NCBI RefSeq assembly: GCF_009674885.1
Contig: NZ_WKKA01000008.1
Location: forward strand, 110,538 to 174,537
Direction of reading: 5' to 3'
DNA: 64,000 nucleotides
Source: Paracoccus sp. S-4012
GTDB taxonomy: Bacteria; Pseudomonadota; Alphaproteobacteria; Rhodobacterales; Rhodobacteraceae
This document shows positions 16,723 to 28,599 of the stretch, piece by piece. A program made the position numbers and the translations under genes. The notes beneath the pieces were generated by a model. That model was not told the origin of the DNA. It did no database searches and saw only the letters and a program-made list of their open reading frames with translations. The stretch's first letter is position 1; each line of letters begins with the position of its first letter.

Positions 16723-17416
16723 CGTCCATCTCGACCGCCGCCCCCGCCGCCGCGCGGATGGCGCGGATGTTCTCGCCATAGACCTCCGGGCACCCGACTG
16801 AGCCGCCGCGGAACACCGCCGAGCCCGCGACCAGCACGTCGGCGCCCGCCGCCACGACCAGCGGGGCGGTGCCCGGATCGACGCCGCCGTCGATCTCGAT
16901 ATGCACCGGCCGGTCGCCGATCATCTCCCGCAGGCGGCGGATTTTCCCGGTCATGTCGATGAACCGCTGGCCGCCGAAGCCGGGGTTCACGGTCATCACG
17001 CAGACGAGGTCGGCGAGGTCGAGCACATGCTCCACCGCCTCGGCGGGCGTGCCGGGATTCAGCGCCACGCCCGCCTTGCAGCCCGTCGCCCGGATCGCCT
17101 GCAGCGTCCGGTGGATATGCGGCCCGGCCTCGACATGGGCGGTGATGAGATCGGCGCCGGCCTCGGCATAGGCCTCGATGAAGGGGTCCACCGGCGCAAT
17201 CATCAGGTGCACGTCCATGAGGGTAGTGACGTGCTTGCGGAAGGCGGCAACGGCGGGCGGGCCGAAGGTCAGGTTCGGCACGAAATGGCCGTCCATCACG
17301 TCGACATGCACCCAGTCGGCGCCCTGCGCCTCAATGGCGCGGATCTCGCGGCCGAAGTCGGCGAAATCGGCGGAGAGGATCGAGGGCGCGATGCGGATGC
17401 GGCGGTCGAAGATCAT
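16715..17416 (-). CDS. cbbE: Ribulose-phosphate 3-epimerase (CbbE/Rpe)
   Basis: A 233-residue TIM-barrel enzyme that interconverts ribulose-5-phosphate and xylulose-5-phosphate. Signature stretches are [26 protein letters not shown] with metal ligands, [12 protein letters not shown] and [12 protein letters not shown]. The ATG at 17416 follows GAGGGAG. It lies between cbbX (11 bp away) and cbbY (overlapping) in the Calvin-cycle operon and would regenerate the RuBisCO substrate via phosphoribulokinase. Length and motifs are normal. Confidence 0.94.
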   Translation of the reverse strand: MIFDRRIRIAPSILSADFADFGREIRAIEAQGADWVHVDVMDGHFVPNLTFGPPAVAAFRKHVTTLMDVHLMIAPVDPFIEAYAEAGADLITAHVEAGPHIHRTLQAIRATGCKAGVALNPGTPAEAVEHVLDLADLVCVMTVNPGFGGQRFIDMTGKIRRLREMIGDRPVHIEIDGGVDPGTAPLVVAAGADVLVAGSAVFRGGSVGCPEVYGENIRAIRAAAGAAVEMDDA

Positions 17417-17427
17417 GCTTGGCTCCC

Positions 17428-18363
17428 TCACGCGGCGGCGGTGCGCTGCGGACCGCGCTCGACATCGAGCCCGCCGCGGAAGACGCGGCTGGCGCGGATG
17501 TCGGCTTCCGTGATTGTGGACAGCGTCGCCGCGTCGATCGGCCCCTTCGCCTCGTTGAAAAGCCGGTTCGCCTGCCGCAACCGCGCCCGATCGAGCGCAT
17601 TCCTGACCGAGCGGGCATTGGCGAAATGCGGCTGGGCGCGGCGGGTGGTAATGTATTCGGCCATCGCAGCCCGCGCCTGCGGGTCGAGGGCATAGCTCTG
17701 CTGCGCCAGCATCGTCTCGGAGATCTGCAGCAACTCGGCGTCGGAGTAGTCGGGAAACTCGATGTGATGCGCGATGCGCGAGCGGAAACCGGGGTTAGAG
17801 GCGAAGAAGCGGTCCATCCGGTCGGGATAGCCTGCGAGGATCACCACCAGATCGTCGCGGTTGTTCTCCATCACCTGCAGCAGGATCTCGATGGCTTCCT
17901 GTCCGTAGTCGCGCTCGTTCTCGGGCCGGTAGAGGTAATAGGCCTCGTCGAGGAAAAGCACGCCGCCCATCGCCTTCTTCAGCACTTCCTTCGTCTTGGG
18001 CGCGGTATGGCCGATATATTGCCCGACCAGATCGTCGCGGGTGACGGTGACCAGATGGCCCTTGCGGACATAGCCGAGGCGGTGGAGCAGGTCGGCCATC
18101 TTCAGCGCCACGGTCGTCTTGCCGGTGCCGGGATTGCCGGTGAAGGACATGTGCAGCGTCGGCGTGCCGGTGGCGAGGCCCATCTGCTGACGGGCCTTGT
18201 CCACCAGCAGGAGCGCCGCGGTCTCGCGGATGCGGCTCTTGACCGGAGCGAGGCCGATCAGCGCCTCGTCCAGCTCGCGCAGCACGTCGCGGACCCCGCT
18301 TTCCTCGAACGAGGCGGTCAGATCGACATGGGTGACGGGCGCGGGACCAGTGTCTTTGCTCAT
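17428..18363 (-). CDS. cbbX: CbbX, red-type RuBisCO activase
   Basis: A 311-residue AAA+ ATPase with Walker [13 protein letters not shown], Walker [14 protein letters not shown], sensor 1 and the arginine-finger region [15 protein letters not shown]. CbbX hexamers pull on the C-terminus of red-type CbbL to eject inhibitory sugar phosphates. The pore loop YIGHTAPKT is visible. The ATG at 18363 has GAGG 8 nt upstream. It follows cbbS by 70 bp. Its presence fixes the RuBisCO here as form IC/ID. The gene is intact although the large subunit it serves is frameshifted. Confidence 0.95.
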   Translation of the reverse strand: MSKDTGPAPVTHVDLTASFEESGVRDVLRELDEALIGLAPVKSRIRETAALLLVDKARQQMGLATGTPTLHMSFTGNPGTGKTTVALKMADLLHRLGYVRKGHLVTVTRDDLVGQYIGHTAPKTKEVLKKAMGGVLFLDEAYYLYRPENERDYGQEAIEILLQVMENNRDDLVVILAGYPDRMDRFFASNPGFRSRIAHHIEFPDYSDAELLQISETMLAQQSYALDPQARAAMAEYITTRRAQPHFANARSVRNALDRARLRQANRLFNEAKGPIDAATLSTITEADIRASRVFRGGLDVERGPQRTAAA

Positions 18364-18433
18364 TTCGGACCTCGTGGGGTCGGGGAAAAACCTCCGGGCG
18401 GCGGGGGATGGCCGCCCGGAGTCCGGGAACGTC

Positions 18434-18853
18434 TCAGGCGTAGCGCGCACCTTCGGGCTCGCGCGCGGCGTAGCTCTCGATCGTGTAGCGGACCACGCGG
18501 CCCGCGCCCTCCTGGCGGACGAGGCGGAAGCCCGGCTCCTGCGCGGGGCGGTTCACGATGAAGCCCATCCGCATCGACTCCCATCCGGGCGAGGCGTCGA
18601 AGGCGATGACGCGGATGTATTTGCCGCCGTGTTCCTTGCGGCATTCGTTGACCTCGAAGACCACCGCCGCGGCGTCGCGATTGTCGAACATCGGATGGCC
18701 CCACATCTCCCAGTAGGTGTTCCGGGGATGCGGGTCGTCGGTGTATTCGACCGAGACGGCCCAGCCGTTGTCGATGGCGTATTGGGCCTGGACGCGGATG
18801 TCGTCGTCGGTCAGGTCGGGAAGGAAGCTGAATTGTCCCTGACGCAGTTTCAT
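18434..18853 (-). CDS. cbbS: RuBisCO small subunit, red type
   Basis: A 139-residue small subunit starting [16 protein letters not shown], with the conserved [24 protein letters not shown] and a C-terminal extension ([20 protein letters not shown]) that forms the central beta-barrel of red-type enzymes. Eight copies cap the CbbL octamer. The ATG at 18853 follows CAGGAGA. It is separated from cbbL by ~85 bp containing two copies of a palindromic repeat, longer than usual for this gene pair. Intact. Confidence 0.95.
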   Translation of the reverse strand: MKLRQGQFSFLPDLTDDDIRVQAQYAIDNGWAVSVEYTDDPHPRNTYWEMWGHPMFDNRDAAAVVFEVNECRKEHGGKYIRVIAFDASPGWESMRMGFIVNRPAQEPGFRLVRQEGAGRVVRYTIESYAAREPEGARYA

Positions 18854-18873
18854 GGCTGATCTCCTGTGCGGGT

Positions 18874-21493
<2,620 letters not shown>

Positions 21494-21497
21494 TCTC

Positions 21498-23042
21498 TCA
21501 CTCCTCGATCAGGTTGCGGGCGCAGGCGGCAACGGCCTCGGCCGTGATGCCGAAATGACGGTAGAGGTCCGGGGCAGGGGCCGAGGCGCCGAAGCCGGTC
21601 ATGCCGATGAAGCCGTCGGTGGTGCGCAGCACCGGCCCGTCCCAGCCCTGCCGGATGGCGGCCTCGATGCCGACGCGGGGGGCAACGCCCAGGACTTGCG
21701 CCCGGTACTCGTCGGGCTGGCCGGCGAACAGCTCGAAGCTCGGCGCGCTGACCACGGCGGCGGCGATGCCGTCGGCGGCGAGCAGGTCCGCGGCGGCCAG
21801 CGCGATCTCGACCTCCGAGCCGGTGGCGATCAGGGTCACGTCGCGCGGGCCGGGGTCACGCAGGAGATAGCCCCCGCGCGCCGACAGGTTCCCGGCCGCA
21901 GCCTCGCGGATGCAGGGCAGGTTCTGGCGCGACAGGGCCAGCAGCACCGGGCCAGCGGTCGCAGCCATCGCGATCTCCCAGGCCTCGGCCGTCTCCACCG
22001 CGTCGGCGGGGCGGATCACGGTCAGGTTGGGGATCGCGCGCAGGCTCGCCAGATGCTCGACCGGCTGGTGCGTGGGCCCGTCCTCGCCGAGGCCGATGCT
22101 GTCATGCGTCATCACATGGGTGACGGGCACCCCCATTAGCGCCGAGAGCCGGATCGCAGGCCGCGAATAGTCGGCGAAGGCGAGGAAGGTGCCGCCATAG
22201 GCCCGAAAGCCGCCATGCAGCGCGATGCCGTTCATCGCCGCGGCCATGCCGTGCTCGCGGATGCCGTAATGGATGTAGCGGCCGCCATAGTCGCTGCGCG
22301 TCACCGGACGCATGTCCTTCGTCCGCGTCAGGTTCGAACCGGTCAGGTCCGCCGAGCCGCCGATCGTGTCGGGCAGGACCGCATTGACCACGGCGAGCGC
22401 CATCTCCGAGGCCTTCCGGGTGGCGACGCGGGGCCGCTCGGCGATCAGCTTCGCCTTGTGCTCGGCCATCGCGGCCCTCAGCGCGTCGAGCCCGCCGCGC
22501 GCCTGCGCGCTGTCCAACTCCGCGACGAGAGGGGAGGCATCGTGGCGCCGCTGCCAGTCGGCCCGCGCCGCAGCGCCGCGTGCCGCTATGGCGCGCCAGT
22601 GGGCGTAAGCGGCAGGCTCGATCACGAAGGGCTCATGCGGCCACTCCAGGTGCAGCCGCGCGGCCGCGATCTCGTCAGCGCCAAGCGGGGCACCGTGACA
22701 GTCGGCCCCGCCCTGCTTGTTCGGCGCCCCCCAGCCGATCACCGAGCGGCAGGCCACCAGCGACGGGCGCGGGTCCTTGCGCGCAGCCTCGATGGCGGCC
22801 GCGATCTCCTCCGGCTCATGCGCGTCGCAGCTGACGGTGTGCCAACCCGCGGCGGCAAAGCGCGCCATCTGGTCGGTCACGAAACGGTCGAACAGCACCG
22901 CCGCCACATCCGCCATGCCCATCGGCATCCCCGGATGGCCGCTGTTCGCCGCCTGCACCGCATCCATCGCCAGCGCGCGGATGGCGTTGGCCATCGTCCG
23001 CCCGGCCATGTCGCATGTCTTGACGCTCGTCTGCACGTTCAT
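21498..23042 (-). CDS. cbbT: CbbT transketolase with a large in-frame internal deletion
   Basis: Transketolase shuffles two-carbon units in the Calvin and pentose-phosphate pathways. This copy has 514 residues against ~660 for the family. It begins normally ([26 protein letters not shown]) but at about residue 55 jumps from VLFDRFV to [12 protein letters not shown], text that normally comes ~140 residues later. The missing part includes the SAGHGSM region and the GDGCxxEG...N thiamine-diphosphate and Mg-binding motif. The pyrimidine-binding domain ([13 protein letters not shown]) and C-terminal domain are intact. The frame is open, but the product cannot bind its cofactor in the usual way and is probably inactive. 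The junction is near 22877. Confidence 0.9.
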   Translation of the reverse strand: MNVQTSVKTCDMAGRTMANAIRALAMDAVQAANSGHPGMPMGMADVAAVLFDRFVTDQMARFAAAGWHTVSCDAHEPEEIAAAIEAARKDPRPSLVACRSVIGWGAPNKQGGADCHGAPLGADEIAAARLHLEWPHEPFVIEPAAYAHWRAIAARGAAARADWQRRHDASPLVAELDSAQARGGLDALRAAMAEHKAKLIAERPRVATRKASEMALAVVNAVLPDTIGGSADLTGSNLTRTKDMRPVTRSDYGGRYIHYGIREHGMAAAMNGIALHGGFRAYGGTFLAFADYSRPAIRLSALMGVPVTHVMTHDSIGLGEDGPTHQPVEHLASLRAIPNLTVIRPADAVETAEAWEIAMAATAGPVLLALSRQNLPCIREAAAGNLSARGGYLLRDPGPRDVTLIATGSEVEIALAAADLLAADGIAAAVVSAPSFELFAGQPDEYRAQVLGVAPRVGIEAAIRQGWDGPVLRTTDGFIGMTGFGASAPAPDLYRHFGITAEAVAACARNLIEE

Positions 23043-23046
23043 GGGA

Positions 23047-23919
23047 TCACGCCTTCCTCGAGGTATCGACCAGCCGCAGGATCAGCGGGGTCAGGATCAG
23101 CTGCATGGCAAGGTCGAGCTTGCCGCCGGGAATGACGATGGAGTTCGCGCGGGTCATCCAGGAGCCCTGGATCATCGTCGTCAGATAGGGAAAATCGATC
23201 CCGCGCGGGTTGCGGAAGCGGATCACCACGAGGCTCTCGTCCGCCGTCGGGATCCAGCGGGTGATGAAGGGGTTGGAGGTGTCCACCACCGGCACCCGCT
23301 GGAAGTTGATGTCGGTCTGGGTGAACTGCGGCGTGATGCAGTGCACATAGGCATGCATCCGGCGCAGGATCACGTCGGTGACGGCCTCGGTCGAGTAGCC
23401 GCGATGCGCCCGGTCGCGGTGGATCTTCTGGATCCATTCCAGGTTGATGACTGGCACCACCCCGATCTTCAGGTCCGCGAGCGCCGCGAGGTTCACCTCG
23501 TCATTCGCCACCGCCCCGTGCAGTCCCTCGTAGAACATCAGGTCCGAGCCGCCCTCGAAGGCCCGCCAGGGCGTGAACTCGCCCGCCTGCACGCCCCAAC
23601 GCTCGGCCTCCCCGGCGTCGTGGACGTAGTTGCGGGTCTCGCCGGTCCCGGTCTCGCCATAGCTGCGGAACACCTCCTCCAGCTTCGGCAGCTCATTGGC
23701 GTCGAAGCTGAAATGGCTGAAGCTGTGGTCGCCGGCGGCGGTGCGCCGCTCCAGCTCGGCCCGCATCTCGGCGCGGTTGTAGCGGTGGAAGGCGTCGCCC
23801 TCGATCGAGACGGCGGTGATCCCCTCGCGGCGGAAGATCTGCTCGAAGGTGTGCTTGACCGTCGAGGTTCCTGCGCCCGAGGAGCCCGTGACCGAGATGA
23901 TGGGGTGCTTGCGGGACAT
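23047..23919 (-). CDS. cbbP: CbbP, phosphoribulokinase
   Basis: A 290-residue class I phosphoribulokinase that makes ribulose-1,5-bisphosphate from ribulose-5-phosphate and ATP. The P-loop reads [30 protein letters not shown] contains the catalytic Asp, and [13 protein letters not shown] and [13 protein letters not shown] are typical of the bacterial octameric form. It sits between cbbF (3 bp) and cbbT (4 bp). Intact. Confidence 0.96.
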   Translation of the reverse strand: MSRKHPIISVTGSSGAGTSTVKHTFEQIFRREGITAVSIEGDAFHRYNRAEMRAELERRTAAGDHSFSHFSFDANELPKLEEVFRSYGETGTGETRNYVHDAGEAERWGVQAGEFTPWRAFEGGSDLMFYEGLHGAVANDEVNLAALADLKIGVVPVINLEWIQKIHRDRAHRGYSTEAVTDVILRRMHAYVHCITPQFTQTDINFQRVPVVDTSNPFITRWIPTADESLVVIRFRNPRGIDFPYLTTMIQGSWMTRANSIVIPGGKLDLAMQLILTPLILRLVDTSRKA

Positions 23920-23922
23920 TCG

Positions 23923-24926
23923 TCAGCTCCGGAACAGGCCGCGGCGGGCGACGAGCGCGGAGGTCTCGGCGGCGTCGAGGTCGTGATAGGTGGCGACGCG
24001 CGCCACCTTCTCGCGCGAGCCGAAGACCAGCGGCGTGCGGGCGTGCAGGCAATCGGGCACAAGGTCGAGGATGCGCTCGCAGCCGTCGGTGGCGCTGCCC
24101 CCCGCGGCCTCGACCCGCCAGGCGATCGGCGCGCATTCATAGACCAGCCGCGGCCGTAGGTCGGCCGGTCGTCGCCGGGGTAGAGGAAGATCCCGCCGCG
24201 CACGAGGATGCGGTGCGCCTCCGCCACCAGCGAGGCGATCCAGCGCATGTTGAAGTCGCGCCCGCGCGGCCCCTCGGCCCCGGCCACCATGTCGTCCACA
24301 TAGGCGCGGATCGGCTGCGGCCAGTGGCGGTAGTTCGAGGCGTTGATCGCGTATTCGGGCGAATCGGCCGGGATCGGACCGCCGCCCGGCAGCGGCACGA
24401 AGCACCCCGCGGCGGGGTCGAGCAGCAGCCGCCGCACTCCGGTCGAGGTCGCCACCGCCATCAGGCATTGCGGCCCATAGATGCCATAACCGGCCGCCAG
24501 CAATTCGCGGCCGGGCCGCAGCACGCTCGCCTCCGCCGTCGCGGCCGCCGGGTAGAGCCCGACGATCGAGCCGATCGAGACATTGGTCTCGATGTTGGAC
24601 GAGCCGTCCAGCGGGTCGATGACGAGGGCGAGGCTGCCTTCCGGGTTCAGCGTCGCGACCGCGCTGCGCTCCTCGCTGGCGTAGAACCGCACCGGCGAGG
24701 CTGCCAGCGCCGTGGCGAAGGCCTCGTCGGCGATCAGGTCGAGCGCCTTCTGCCCGTCGCCGCCGCAGTTGATACCGACTTCCCCCGCCAGTTCCCCGTC
24801 GAGGCCGCCGCGGGCGATGCGCCGAGCGATCCCCGCGGCGACCGCGGCCAGCCGGGCCAGTGTCTGGGCGATCTCCTCCGGCAGACCGGAGAAGGCCTGC
24901 GCGCCCCGGGGCGTGTGGTCGTTCAT
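23923..24926 (-). pseudogene. cbbF: cbbF, fructose/sedoheptulose-1,6-bisphosphatase, frameshifted
   Basis: The first gene of the cbb operon. FBPase I motifs are clear: SEERSAV, the metal site [19 protein letters not shown], and [17 protein letters not shown]. At 24147-24150 the frame changes; the other frame continues [22 protein letters not shown] and ends GLFRS. The family reads YGRGRLRLVYE here, so the missing bases fit a 10-bp deletion between two GCGGC direct repeats. The lost reading frame contains the substrate-binding EAGG region. The ATG at 24926 follows GGAGAGGAG. It is divergent from cbbR across ~90 bp. Confidence 0.88.
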
Positions 24927-24973
24927 CTGATGGTGGCTCCTCTCCTGAGGACAAGGCTTGCGCGGAACGGATG

Positions 24974-25012
24974 TTCAGGGGAATTTGATTATCAGGAACC
25001 GTCTTTCAGGAT
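24974..25012. promoter_or_regulatory. cbb control region with three TCAGG repeats
   Basis: The 92-bp cbbF-cbbR gap is AT-rich compared with its surroundings and carries TCAGG at 24975, 24992 and 25006, the last inside the imperfect palindrome TTCAGGATTCTTGAA just before the cbbR start. LysR-type CbbR proteins bind such divergent regions at T-N11-A sites and repress their own gene. The assignment rests on position and repeat pattern. Confidence 0.5.
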
Positions 25013-25018
25013 TCTTGA

Positions 25019-25948
25019 ATGCTTTGTGCCGATGCCCTGACCCTCAAGCAGCTTCGCGCCCTGCTGGCGGTGGCTGAAACCCGGTCCTTGACAGGGGCAG
25101 CGGCCCGCCTCGGGCTGACCGTGCCCGCGGTCCATGCCCAACTCGCCGGCCTCGAATCGGCGCTCGCGGGTGCGGCATTCGACCGCAGCGACCGCTTCGC
25201 GCCCACCGACGAAGGTCGCGCGCTGATCACCGCGGCGCGCACGGCGGAGGCGGCACTTGCCCGTGCCGCGGCCGAGGTCGCGGCCCTGCGCCGGGGGGAC
25301 GCCGGCCGGGTGGCTCTCGGCGTGGTCTCGACGGCCAAGTATTTCGCTCCGGGCCTCGTTCGCGCCCTGACCGACGCCGTGCCGGGAGCCGAGATCACGC
25401 TGCGGGTCGGCAACCGGGCGGAGACCATCGCGGACCTGGCCGCGAACGCCGTCGATCTCGCCATCATGGGCCGGCCCCCGCGCGAGCCGCAGGTGGACGC
25501 GACCCCGCTCGGGCCGCATCCGCATGGCATCCTGTTGCCGCCGGATCACCGGCTGGCGGGCCGCGCCGCGGTGACGGCGGCCGACCTCGCCGGCGAAACC
25601 TTCATCGCCCGCGAGCCCGGCTCGGGCACCCGCATCCTGATGACCCGCTGGCTCGACCGGATCGGCGAGGGGCGCGAGTTCCGCACGCTGGAGATGGACA
25701 GCAACGAGACGATCAAGCAGGCGGTCATCGCCGGCCTCGGCATCGCCTTCCTGTCGCTGCACACGGCGGCCGAGGAGCTGCGGGGCGGCCGCCTCGCGCT
25801 GCTCGGCGCGCCCGGCCTGCCGATCCAGCGGACCTGGTATCTGGTTCACCGCCAGGACGAGCCGCTGAGCCCGCTCGCAACGCGCATCGCCGCACAGATC
25901 GCGGCACGGGCGCCGGTTCTCCTGCCGGCGCTGACCGGAACGCCCTGA
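25019..25948 (+). CDS. cbbR: CbbR, LysR-type activator of the cbb operon
   Basis: A 309-residue LysR-family regulator. The N-terminal winged helix-turn-helix reads LTLKQLRALLAVAETRSLTGAAARLGLTVPAV, and the co-inducer domain starts at about residue 93 (GRVALGVVSTAKYFAPGLV), text typical of CbbR. It senses Calvin-cycle metabolites and activates cbbF onward. AGGA lies 7 nt before the ATG, inside the presumed operator. Intact, although several of its target genes are not. Confidence 0.93.
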   Translation: MLCADALTLKQLRALLAVAETRSLTGAAARLGLTVPAVHAQLAGLESALAGAAFDRSDRFAPTDEGRALITAARTAEAALARAAAEVAALRRGDAGRVALGVVSTAKYFAPGLVRALTDAVPGAEITLRVGNRAETIADLAANAVDLAIMGRPPREPQVDATPLGPHPHGILLPPDHRLAGRAAVTAADLAGETFIAREPGSGTRILMTRWLDRIGEGREFRTLEMDSNETIKQAVIAGLGIAFLSLHTAAEELRGGRLALLGAPGLPIQRTWYLVHRQDEPLSPLATRIAAQIAARAPVLLPALTGTP

Positions 25949-25994
25949 GCCGATCGGCCGCGCGCCGGGGCGGGTCAGGACGAAGATACAGGCA

Positions 25995-26576
25995 TCACCG
26001 CGCCTCGAAGGCGCCGCATGCCATGCGCGCGCCGCCCTGGCGCCCGGCGACGCCGCTGTAGTCGTCGGCCTCGGCATGCATGATGATCGAGGCGCCATCG
26101 GCGTCGCTCAGCATTGCCGGAGCCAGATGCGGGGCGAAGTACTCGACCGTCAGCGCGCCGCTCTCGGGGAGGTGCAGGTTCGGCAGATCGCCCGGATGGG
26201 CGGCGTCGCCCGAGACGACCGCGGCATGGTCGTGGCCGACGGACGCGTCCGCGGCTGCCGGCTGGGCATGGCTGCCCGCGGCCTGCGCGTGCCCCGCGCC
26301 GCCCATATGCGGCCCGGCGGCTGCGAAGCCCTCGCCCGAGCAGTCGCCGATCTCGTGGACGTGGATCGCCTTCACCCCCGGCTCGAAGCCGCTGACGGTG
26401 ATCTTCAGATGCACGCCGCCCGAGGGCATCGGCGCGGCCTCCACCCGGCCGACCTCGCCCCCGTCGGCGTTCTTCAGCACGGCGTCCCAGGCCTCCGCGC
26501 CATGGCCGTTGGCGGCGCCGCCGGCGAGGGCGAGCAGCAGGGCGGCGGTCGAGCAACGGAACTGCAGCTTGGTCAT
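25995..26576 (-). CDS. sodC: Periplasmic Cu,Zn superoxide dismutase
   Basis: A 193-residue secreted enzyme (signal ALLLALAGGAANG). AIHVHEIGDC gives two copper-ligand His, HPGDLPNL the zinc-loop region, IIMHAEADDYSG another copper His, and GGARMACGAF the disulfide Cys and terminal Arg segment. A His-rich insert (GHAQAAGSHAQ...GHDHAA) at ~95-125 may help metal loading. It follows the RND-hybrid gene by 13 bp on the same strand, so it may belong to the metal-efflux operon. Confidence 0.92.
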   Translation of the reverse strand: MTKLQFRCSTAALLLALAGGAANGHGAEAWDAVLKNADGGEVGRVEAAPMPSGGVHLKITVSGFEPGVKAIHVHEIGDCSGEGFAAAGPHMGGAGHAQAAGSHAQPAAADASVGHDHAAVVSGDAAHPGDLPNLHLPESGALTVEYFAPHLAPAMLSDADGASIIMHAEADDYSGVAGRQGGARMACGAFEAR

Positions 26577-26589
26577 GGTCGTCTCCTTT

Positions 26590-28092
26590 TCACTCTGCGG
26601 GGGCGATGGCGGGCGAGGGTTCCGGTGCGCGGGCCGGCAGCCGGTGGCGCACGGCGAGGTACAGCGGTGGCACCAGCAGCAGGTTCAGGATCAGCGAGCT
26701 CATCATCCCGCCGAACAGGACCAGCGCCACGGCGCGCTGATACTCCTTGCCCACGGGGTCACCGATCAGCAGCGGAATGACCGCGAGCGCGGTGGTGAGC
26801 GCCGTCATCATGATCGGCAGCAGCCGCTCCTGCGCGCCCTTCACGGCGATCTCGCGCGGGGCGAGGTCGGTCTCGCGCTCCAGCGTCTCGTAGCGCGACA
26901 GCAGCAGGATGCCGTTTCGCGCCGCCACTCCGGCAAGGGCGATCAGCCCGACGGTCGAGGCGACGTTGAGGCTGCTGCCGCCGAGATGCAGCATCAGCGC
27001 CCCGCCGAGCAGCGCAAAGGGCACGTTCAGCGCGACCAGCGCGGCGAAGGCCGGGGTGTGGAATGCGAGGCCGAGGAGCAGCAGGATCAGCAGGATGCTG
27101 AGGCTGCCCGACCACATGAGGTTGGCCGAGGCGCGCTGCTGGCCGACCCAGTCGCCATCGAAGGCAATGCGGTAGCCGGGCGGCAGCGCCACCTGCGCGG
27201 CGATGGCCTCCTGCGCCGCCGCCATGACACGGCCGAGGTCGCCCGTGGTGTTCCACTGCACGACCGCGCGGCGCTGCCCGTCTTCATGCGAGATCTGGTA
27301 GCGATCCTCGGTCGGGGCGATGCTGGCCACGGCCGAGACCGGCACCGTCGCCCTCGAGGCGCTGCGCAGCGGCATCGTGACAATCGACTCGATGTTGGCG
27401 CGCGTGGCCGCGTCGCTGCGGACCACGAGGTCGAAGCTGCGATCGCCCTCGACCACCTTCGAGACCGGAACGCCGTTCAGCGCCTGCCCGACCTGGCGCA
27501 CGATCTCGCCGGGGGCGAGCCCGTAGAGGGCGGCGGCGGCGCGATCGACGCGGATGTCGTAGCCGGGGATCATCAGCAGCGGCTCGGCCTGCAGATCGAC
27601 GATGCCGTCGATGTCCGACACCGCCGCGAGAATGTCGGCCTGCAGATGCTCCAGCGTCGCGAGATCGGCGCCGAACACCTTCACCACCACCTGCGCGCGG
27701 ACCCCCGACAGAATCTCCTGCATGCGGTGGGTGATGAACTGCGAGACGTTGACCGCGACGCCCGGGACCACCGACAACGCCTCGCGCATCTGCGCCATCG
27801 CGCCCGCCGCGTCCCGCAACTCGGGGTCGAGGGTCACGTCGAACTCGGCGAAGTTGACCGGCTGGACGTCCTCGTCAAGGCGCGAGCGTCCGGCGCGCTG
27901 GCTGACGCTGATGACGCCGGGCACCGCCGACACGATCCGCTCGATCTGGGTGCCGAGGCGCATGTTCTCGCCGAGCGAGCTGCCGGGCATCATCGTCGTG
28001 GCGGGCTGGGCGATGGCACCGCAGGGCAGGGCGGCCAGCGCCAGCGCGACGATGCGCGCCACCCGCCGCCGGACTGAAGCCGCTTCCGTCAT
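26590..28092 (-). CDS. Hybrid of adaptor signal region and C-terminal half of a heavy-metal RND pump
   Basis: From about residue 34 (MMPGSSLGENMRLGTQIERI) this 500-residue product matches the second half of CusA/CzcA-type RND exporters: the second porter loops, then six membrane helices with SSLNVASTVGLIALAGVAARNGILLL and IMMTALTTALAVIPLLIG. RND pumps are ~1040 residues; the first ~570, with half of the proton-relay helices, are absent. The first ~33 residues (VARIVALALAALPCGAIAQP) look instead like the signal peptide of a periplasmic adaptor protein, which normally precedes the pump gene. A deletion joining adaptor codon ~33 to pump codon ~570 in frame explains this. The product is unlikely to export. 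Confidence 0.82.
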   Translation of the reverse strand: MTEAASVRRRVARIVALALAALPCGAIAQPATTMMPGSSLGENMRLGTQIERIVSAVPGVISVSQRAGRSRLDEDVQPVNFAEFDVTLDPELRDAAGAMAQMREALSVVPGVAVNVSQFITHRMQEILSGVRAQVVVKVFGADLATLEHLQADILAAVSDIDGIVDLQAEPLLMIPGYDIRVDRAAAALYGLAPGEIVRQVGQALNGVPVSKVVEGDRSFDLVVRSDAATRANIESIVTMPLRSASRATVPVSAVASIAPTEDRYQISHEDGQRRAVVQWNTTGDLGRVMAAAQEAIAAQVALPPGYRIAFDGDWVGQQRASANLMWSGSLSILLILLLLGLAFHTPAFAALVALNVPFALLGGALMLHLGGSSLNVASTVGLIALAGVAARNGILLLSRYETLERETDLAPREIAVKGAQERLLPIMMTALTTALAVIPLLIGDPVGKEYQRAVALVLFGGMMSSLILNLLLVPPLYLAVRHRLPARAPEPSPAIAPAE

Positions 28093-28093
28093 C

Positions 28094-28525
28094 TCAATCG
28101 TCCGGCCGGATCTCGAAGCGGGCCTCGTTCGGCTCTCCGTCCGGCGCGATGGTCTGGAAGATGAGCCGGTCGCCTTCCGCCGGCTGGATGCGCTCGTCCT
28201 TCACCTCGAGCATGTGGTCCCCGGCAGGCACGAGGTCGAGATCGAGGCGCTGATCGTCGTGCTGGACCGCCACCGTCGCCGCCATGCCGTCGGTCGGCAC
28301 CGGCGCGCCGTCGATGTCGGTCAGCCAGACCGTCATGGCCCCGTCCACCGGCGCGAGTTCGACATGATAGTCGCCGGCAGAGCCGAAGAGGCCGCCGTTC
28401 GGACCCAGCGTCCACGCGGCATGAACCTCGTCGCCATGGGCGAAAGCGGCGCCGGGAAGCGCGAGGGCGAGGGCGGCTGCGAAGACGGCGGCGGCGCCGC
28501 GACGGGGATTGCGAAGGCAGGACAT
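28094..28525 (-). CDS. Small periplasmic protein of the metal-efflux operon
   Basis: A 143-residue secreted protein. The signal peptide (AAALALALPGAAFA) is followed directly by HGDEVH. The body (GPNGGLFGSAGDYHVELAPVDGAMTVWLTDIDGAPV) resembles the small beta-sandwich domain found at the N-terminus of CusB-like adaptors or as a separate gene in front of them. A metal-carrier or adaptor-accessory role is inferred from this and from the operon: its stop lies 1 bp from the start of the adaptor/pump hybrid. I do not recognise a named family. Confidence 0.55.
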   Translation of the reverse strand: MSCLRNPRRGAAAVFAAALALALPGAAFAHGDEVHAAWTLGPNGGLFGSAGDYHVELAPVDGAMTVWLTDIDGAPVPTDGMAATVAVQHDDQRLDLDLVPAGDHMLEVKDERIQPAEGDRLIFQTIAPDGEPNEARFEIRPDD

Positions 28526-28599
28526 GCGGAAAACCTCATTCGAAGGGCCGGAAGATGTGGCCGCCGGGATGCGCGATGCCGATCCCGGCGGCCCCTGTG

